From positions 43,611,411 to 43,675,410 of the forward strand of contig OW203762.1 in the NCBI GenBank assembly GCA_934045905.1: a DNA stretch of 64,000 nucleotides, written 5' to 3'. Numbering within the stretch: the first letter of the stretch is position 1; each line of letters starts with the position of its first letter. The notes under the pieces are model-generated. The model saw nothing but the letters and a program-made list of their open reading frames with translations. It was not told where the DNA came from and did no database searches. Shown here piece by piece: positions 62,101-64,000 of the stretch. Position numbers and translations under genes: made by a program. The stretch is from Leuctra nigra. Lineage: Eukaryota > Arthropoda > Insecta > Plecoptera > Leuctridae.

Positions 62101-62171
62101 CCCGTACTTGCAAACAGCCTTGGTGGCGCAACCGAGAGATCAAAGAATGCAGCAACAGGGTCGAAGTCCAT
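38152..62171 (-). CDS. spn-E: Spindle-E / TDRD9, DExH-box RNA helicase with Tudor domain, complete 21-exon gene
   Basis: Exons: 62171-61971, 60274-60089, 58907-58686, 54660-54457, 54107-53901, 53799-53612, 53323-53172, 50797-50631, 50482-50318, 49421-49131, 46519-46301, 46027-45801, 45216-45058, 44816-44663, 44167-43949, 42553-42182, 41599-41435, 41279-41041, 39794-39516, 38779-38515, 38409-38152. They sum to 1,512 codons plus stop; fly spn-E and human TDRD9 are of similar size. Helicase motifs in order: GSTGCGKST (144-152), TQPRR, DEVH (244-247), SAT (276-278), STNIAES (438-444), QRAGRSGR (486-493). A helicase-associated region follows. The Tudor domain is near 960-1010 ([16 protein letters not shown]), split by intron 15. 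A C-terminal finger has C1468, C1471, H1484, H1488. Family role: ATP-dependent helicase of perinuclear nuage, needed for piRNA biogenesis and transposon silencing in the germline. Less certain points are the exon 9 donor (GTACGG) and the exon 20 donor, where GTTAGT at 38514 was chosen because the nearer GTATGT breaks the frame. Confidence 0.93.
38815..39345 (+). repeat. Dispersed GAGCG repeat family, intron copy
   Basis: It begins TTAGCGAGCGTTTCTACGGG, has a long T-tract at 38868-38886, then an ACTGAAATTTTGAAAGTACA block, and ends with TTATCAACGCGTTACAATGA near 39305. It lies in intron 19 of spn-E (between exons 20 and 19 on the plus map). Confidence 0.7.
40258..40540 (+). mobile_element. 5'-truncated RTE-like LINE, 3' end fragment
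   Basis: Nucleotide similarity to 45349-45680 is high over the AGACTGGAGAAGTGGGAAGA region and onward to the CCCGACCCAATTT 3' end. The reading frame is shifted and broken. It is inserted in intron 18 of spn-E, antisense to the gene. Confidence 0.75.
40567..40962. repeat. Long foldback element (about 396 bp)
   Basis: Left and right arms of about 130 bp are inverted copies: GACCTTGAAGAGTTTTTTAA against TTAAAAAACTCTTCAAGGCC, and GTACGAGTATTCAGAACAGT against ACTGTTCTGAATACTCGTAC. The loop is short (about 40710-40820). It is in intron 18 of spn-E and would make a strong hairpin in the pre-mRNA. Confidence 0.87.
41907..42128 (-). mobile_element. TACAC-type MITE, diverged copy
   Basis: The interior matches copy 1 in reverse orientation (GAGCTCTGATTTCATTGATA, CAAGGATTGATTG). 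The right terminus TTAATTTGTTTGAGTGTA and left terminus CTCGAACAAATAATAAAA are recognisable but diverged. It is in intron 16 of spn-E. Confidence 0.8.
43220..43855. repeat. Foldback element with 115-bp arms
   Basis: The arm at about 43228-43340 and the arm at about 43735-43850 are inverted copies (GAGACATCTATTGGTGAGGT and its complement; TTAACATTACATGAAACATC and its complement). The short mirror-image ORFs in the two arms are a consequence. It is in intron 15 of spn-E. Confidence 0.82.
45349..45680 (+). mobile_element. 5'-truncated RTE-like LINE with target-site duplication
   Basis: It encodes the family C-terminus ([14 protein letters not shown]) in an open frame to 45598, then a short 3'UTR and an ATT microsatellite tail. 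The 12-bp sequence TATGGATCAAAG occurs directly on both sides (45337-45348 and 45681-45692), the signature of target-primed reverse transcription. It is in intron 12 of spn-E, antisense to the gene. Confidence 0.88.
47560..48663. mobile_element. hAT-like element, copy 2, interrupted by a nested foldback
   Basis: The termini TAGAGCCCCG and GTGGCTCTA flank sequence highly similar to 12636-13137. A perfect 8-bp direct repeat CCCATTGG sits on both sides (47552-47559 and 48664-48671), as expected for a hAT-type insertion. About 555 bp at 47727-48280 is absent from copy 1. It is in intron 10 of spn-E. Confidence 0.85.
47727..48280. mobile_element. Nested foldback MITE (about 555 bp)
   Basis: It starts TTCGCACAATTAAG and ends with the inverted TTGATTTAGCGAA. 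Long inverted arms include GCTCTGCACTCTAGTGG against CCAGAGTGCAGAGC, and CTGTCACCTCA against TGAGGTGACAG. It splits hAT-like copy 2 exactly where copy 1 is continuous, so its boundaries are defined by an empty-site comparison. A TA duplication is likely. Confidence 0.85.
50830..50957. mobile_element. MITE with TGGATTCACAAA termini (128 bp)
   Basis: It runs from TGGATTCACAAAAGGTATTA to ACTTTTTGTGAATCTGGC, nearly fully palindromic apart from a short centre. The truncated relative is at 13783-13880. It lies in intron 7 of spn-E, about 30 bp upstream of exon 8 on the gene's strand. Confidence 0.82.
51020..51815 (+). repeat. Dispersed GAGCG repeat copy carrying a MITE
   Basis: It starts near TTGAGCAAGCGTCACCAAG (51032), contains CGATCTGAAAATTTGCACAC, is interrupted by the MITE at 51143-51355, and resumes to the end motif TCATCAATGCGTTACACAGA near 51780. 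It is in intron 7 of spn-E. Confidence 0.65.
51143..51355 (+). mobile_element. TACAC-type MITE, copy 2 (213 bp)
   Basis: The termini TACACTCGACAATTCATAAA and TTATGAATTGTCGAGTGTA are perfect inverted copies. They differ from copy 1 at the same positions on both ends. The interior matches copy 1 in the same orientation. Confidence 0.9.
52229..52922. mobile_element. pogo/Tc1-mariner-like non-autonomous element (about 690 bp)
   Basis: The termini CCGTATTAACTCGTGTATAA and TATACACGAGTTAATACGG are inverted and flanked by TA on both sides. Subterminal copies of GCGTCTTATACACG recur at each end, with a local duplication on the right. It is inserted inside a GAGCG repeat copy (split at GTACTCT and CACTTTCTCTGCATG). 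No transposase ORF. It is in intron 7 of spn-E. Confidence 0.8.
54885..55910 (+). repeat. Dispersed GAGCG repeat family, longest copy
   Basis: It starts AAGCGAGCGGAGCGAGCGTC at 54893, has a T-tract near 54950-54969, the CGATCTGAAATTTTGCACAC block at about 55004, and ends with CGCTTATCAACGCGTTACAC near 55875. No supported coding capacity. It is in intron 3 of spn-E. Confidence 0.72.
55990..57850 (-). mobile_element. RTE-like LINE with an open 581-codon reverse-transcriptase frame
   Basis: The frame 57818-56073 contains [34 protein letters not shown] (Asp near 203), [10 protein letters not shown], and YADD (about 296-299). It has the family C-terminal block [10 protein letters not shown] and an acidic tail. 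No stop or frameshift interrupts it. The N-terminal endonuclease is missing. The 3' end carries an ATT microsatellite (plus-strand AATAATAAT near 55993-56020). It lies in intron 3 of spn-E in the same orientation as the gene, between the Walker A exon and the DEVH exon. Clade assignment to RTE is from motif style, not a tree. Confidence 0.88.
59612..59774 (-). mobile_element. TACAC-type MITE, truncated copy
   Basis: The interior is the reverse complement of copies 1 and 2. The right end TATGAATTGTCCAGTGTA is intact, but the left terminal repeat is missing. It is in intron 2 of spn-E. Confidence 0.8.
59791..60030. repeat. Partial second copy of the 9.2-9.5 kb foldback
   Basis: The inner palindrome (ACCTCAAAGTGTTAAATACA and its complement) and the right part up to GCGTTTCCCGTTCG match 9287-9543. 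The left arm is absent, cut next to the MITE at 59774. It lies about 60 bp from exon 2 of spn-E. Confidence 0.78.
60836..61120 (+). mobile_element. 5S rRNA-derived SINE (SINE3 type)
   Basis: The head GTTGAGCAACATTGAGCGCA followed by GTAGTTGGATGGGTGACC matches the 3' half of 5S rRNA, including its internal control region. The body is unrelated (GACGGGCGTTACACC, GGGACGTTAAAACC). It lies in intron 1 of spn-E. This is not a functional 5S gene because the 5' half is missing. Confidence 0.75.
61432..61646 (+). mobile_element. TACAC-type MITE, subfamily with different termini (215 bp)
   Basis: The termini TACACTTGGCCAAACAAAAC and TTTTGTTTGGCCGAGTGTA are inverted copies. The interior retains the AATGAAAATAACAAGC block and a diverged GAGCTC region. 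It is in intron 1 of spn-E. Confidence 0.82.
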
Positions 62172-62736
62172 CGTTTCAATTGATCAAAACAAATTAACCT
62201 GGAAAGAAGAGAAAATTGATAAATCGAGTCTTGAAAGTGAACCAAATGGTTTGTTATTCATGCTTATACCTTCAGTTGGAATTGCAAAGCATCCGACATT
62301 GAATTGTCAATTTTAAGAGAAGAGAGGAGAAATGGAATGAAAAACGAGGAAGGCCACAGACGGGACAAGTTAATGGTTGATCTCAACATTGCTCTGCATG
62401 CAACAAATTAGCAACGATCATCAAACTTTACAGGGATTGATAACTCTCAAACCAGCCGGCAATACATCCTGCTCCCACCGCTTTCAATGCAACGTAGGTA
62501 AGAAGGTGGTGGATATTCTCAGAGGCAGCGATTTCAAATGTCAAACTGTCATCTTTCAAAAACTGAATTAATACTAAAATGGTCTAATATGTTGAAGCTT
62601 GATTATTATGGCCATATAATAATGGTAATAATTTAATAAGTTAAGTTGCATTATTAATCAAATATGTGACATTGTGACATAGGGACATAGAGTTGTAACA
62701 GAGTGACAGGGTTTGTACTGAACACTACAACGCTGT

Positions 62737-62868
62737 TTACATATGAGCGGTTTGTGGATTTTCTGTTGAACCATCACGAGTCAGAAACCGCTTCAAGACA
62801 TTGCGGCAGACAAATGATAAGATAATAAAAAAATCCGTAATCAGCAAACCGCTCTCATGTAATGGGGC
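62737..62868. mobile_element. Short MITE with GAGCGGTTTG termini
   Basis: ACATATGAGCGGTTTGTGG on the left is mirrored by AGCAAACCGCTCTCATGTA on the right. Confidence 0.7.
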
Positions 62869-62897
62869 TTAGGTAGTCCTAGTACTACCTAAAGGTA

Positions 62898-63106
62898 CCT
62901 ACTATAGCCCCATGCACGATTGACGCGGACGGACAAGATGGACACAAAGAGTGTGATTTTGCTTGAATTTTTTTTCTGTTCGCGTCATCCGTTCGCGTTC
63001 GAATTGTGAATATCGCAGTGAGTTATTCGATATATTTTAACACAGTTTACATTTGCGTCGGTTCGTTTGCGTCATCTGTCGGCGTCAATCGTGCATGGAC
63101 CTTTCT
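62898..63106. mobile_element. MITE with CCATGCACGATTGACGC termini
   Basis: CCATGCACGATTGACGCGGA near 62908 and the inverted GGCGTCAATCGTGCATGG ending near 63100 form terminal repeats of about 28 bp around a non-coding core. Confidence 0.8.
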
Positions 63107-63109
63107 TAG

Positions 63110-63385
63110 CTCTACCTACCTAGGTAGGTACTACCTATACCTAGGTACCTACTACCTACTTCCAACTTAGTAGGTAGGTACCTACCTAGGTAGTAGGTAC
63201 CTACCTACAACAATGAACATGCTCACGATGTTGATCGCTTTCGAATTTGCTAGTTTTAACCACTGGTTTTAATCTGTGCTATTATTCATAGGTCCTAGTA
63301 GGTAAGGTAGGTAGTACCTAGTATACCTAGAGAGCCTAGATGGCCTACCTAGTAGTAGGTACTAGGTAGGTAGGCCTTCGCCTTC
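63110..63385. repeat. TAGGTACC/CCTAGG-rich low-complexity tract
   Basis: Two clusters (63110-63210 and 63295-63385) are built almost wholly from overlapping CTAC, CTAGG and GTAGGTAC words in both orientations, so they are locally palindromic. The same words appear sporadically through every intron and spacer of the window. Confidence 0.8.
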
Positions 63386-64000
63386 CTAGCCTTCCCAGCC
63401 TAAGCAGTGATTGTGGTTGACATAATCTTTCATACAAAAGATTTAAACACTGTTAGTACAAACAGTAGACCACGCACACATATCATAACATGATAAAGCA
63501 GTTTACTTACCCTATTTCCTCAACATACCTAATCAACTAATTTCCAGCACGCCAAATCGAGCGCTAATCAACATGTCAAAAGAAACCTTGTGGGAAAGCA
63601 AAGCACGGGAAAGGTCAAAGGAAGAAAGAAAAAAACACGCCATTTCCTGTTTCTCGCCCAATCAGCAATCACGTCGCATATCATTACCGGAAACCATGAA
63701 TAAGCGCGCGTAATATTCAAACCTCCACCTTCTGCATGCAACCGTTGATTATGCAACCCATGCAACCTCTAATCCTATGATGCAAAATGCTTAGAAGGGA
63801 ACACAGAGAGCGTATGACGAAGATAAAATATTACTGCTGAAACATTACTTTACATTTCATAATTATGATGAATATATCATCATACAATAATAAGATTATT
63901 TTACATATTTTCGGCGACATATTTAACAATATTTTCCTAGAGCGCTTAAAAAGTTAAACCTGACAATTCGCGGTTACCACCTCCGCTAGTAGCGCTGAGA

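Larger units (their letters stand above)
62172..64000. other. Upstream flank of spn-E
   Basis: No coding exon is supported. It should contain the spn-E promoter and 5'UTR, but I see no clear TATA box or initiator. Recognisable pieces are two MITEs (62737-62868, 62898-63106) and a TAGGTACC-rich tract (63110-63385). The short minus ORF at 63568-63765 lacks any recognisable feature. Confidence 0.5.

Overview
The window is animal nuclear DNA, almost certainly from an insect. The protein genes are split by many GT-AG introns. The largest gene is the piRNA helicase spindle-E/TDRD9. Introns and spacers are AT-rich and full of LINE, SINE, MITE and foldback repeats. TAGGTACC-type short motifs are everywhere. 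I lean towards a hemipteran-like insect, but this is an impression and not a determination.

Layout. 1-8.3 kb is one continuous 53-bp satellite with a 3,380-bp higher-order period. 8.6-12.0 kb (minus) holds the 5' exons of a VPS62-family protein gene; its next exon must lie beyond the satellite, so the satellite appears to sit in an intron. 12.0-16.5 kb is gene-free repeat-rich DNA. 16.6-19.7 kb (minus) encodes a 124-residue membrane-anchored RING protein. It is head-to-head, 430 bp from the start codon of an ADISSP (C20orf27/UPF0687) ortholog at 20.1-21.9 kb (plus). 23.2-37.4 kb (plus) carries three small secreted cysteine-rich proteins. They share a signal-peptide first exon, phase-1 introns and CC(x)C cysteine clusters. 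The remaining 38.2-62.2 kb (minus) is one complete 21-exon spn-E/TDRD9 gene of 1,512 codons, with all helicase motifs, a Tudor domain and a C-terminal C2H2-type finger. Its introns are loaded with transposons, including an RTE-like reverse transcriptase with an intact reading frame.

How the parts relate. The genes do not form one pathway. Three layout features stand out. The RING and ADISSP genes probably share a promoter region. The third cysteine-rich gene and spn-E converge tail-to-tail, with poly(A) signals about 30 nt apart on opposite strands. The transposon-silencing gene spn-E is itself the main transposon reservoir of the window. All exon models were built by hand from splice signals and reading frame. 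The spn-E, RING, ADISSP and cysteine-rich models each give an exact multiple of three.
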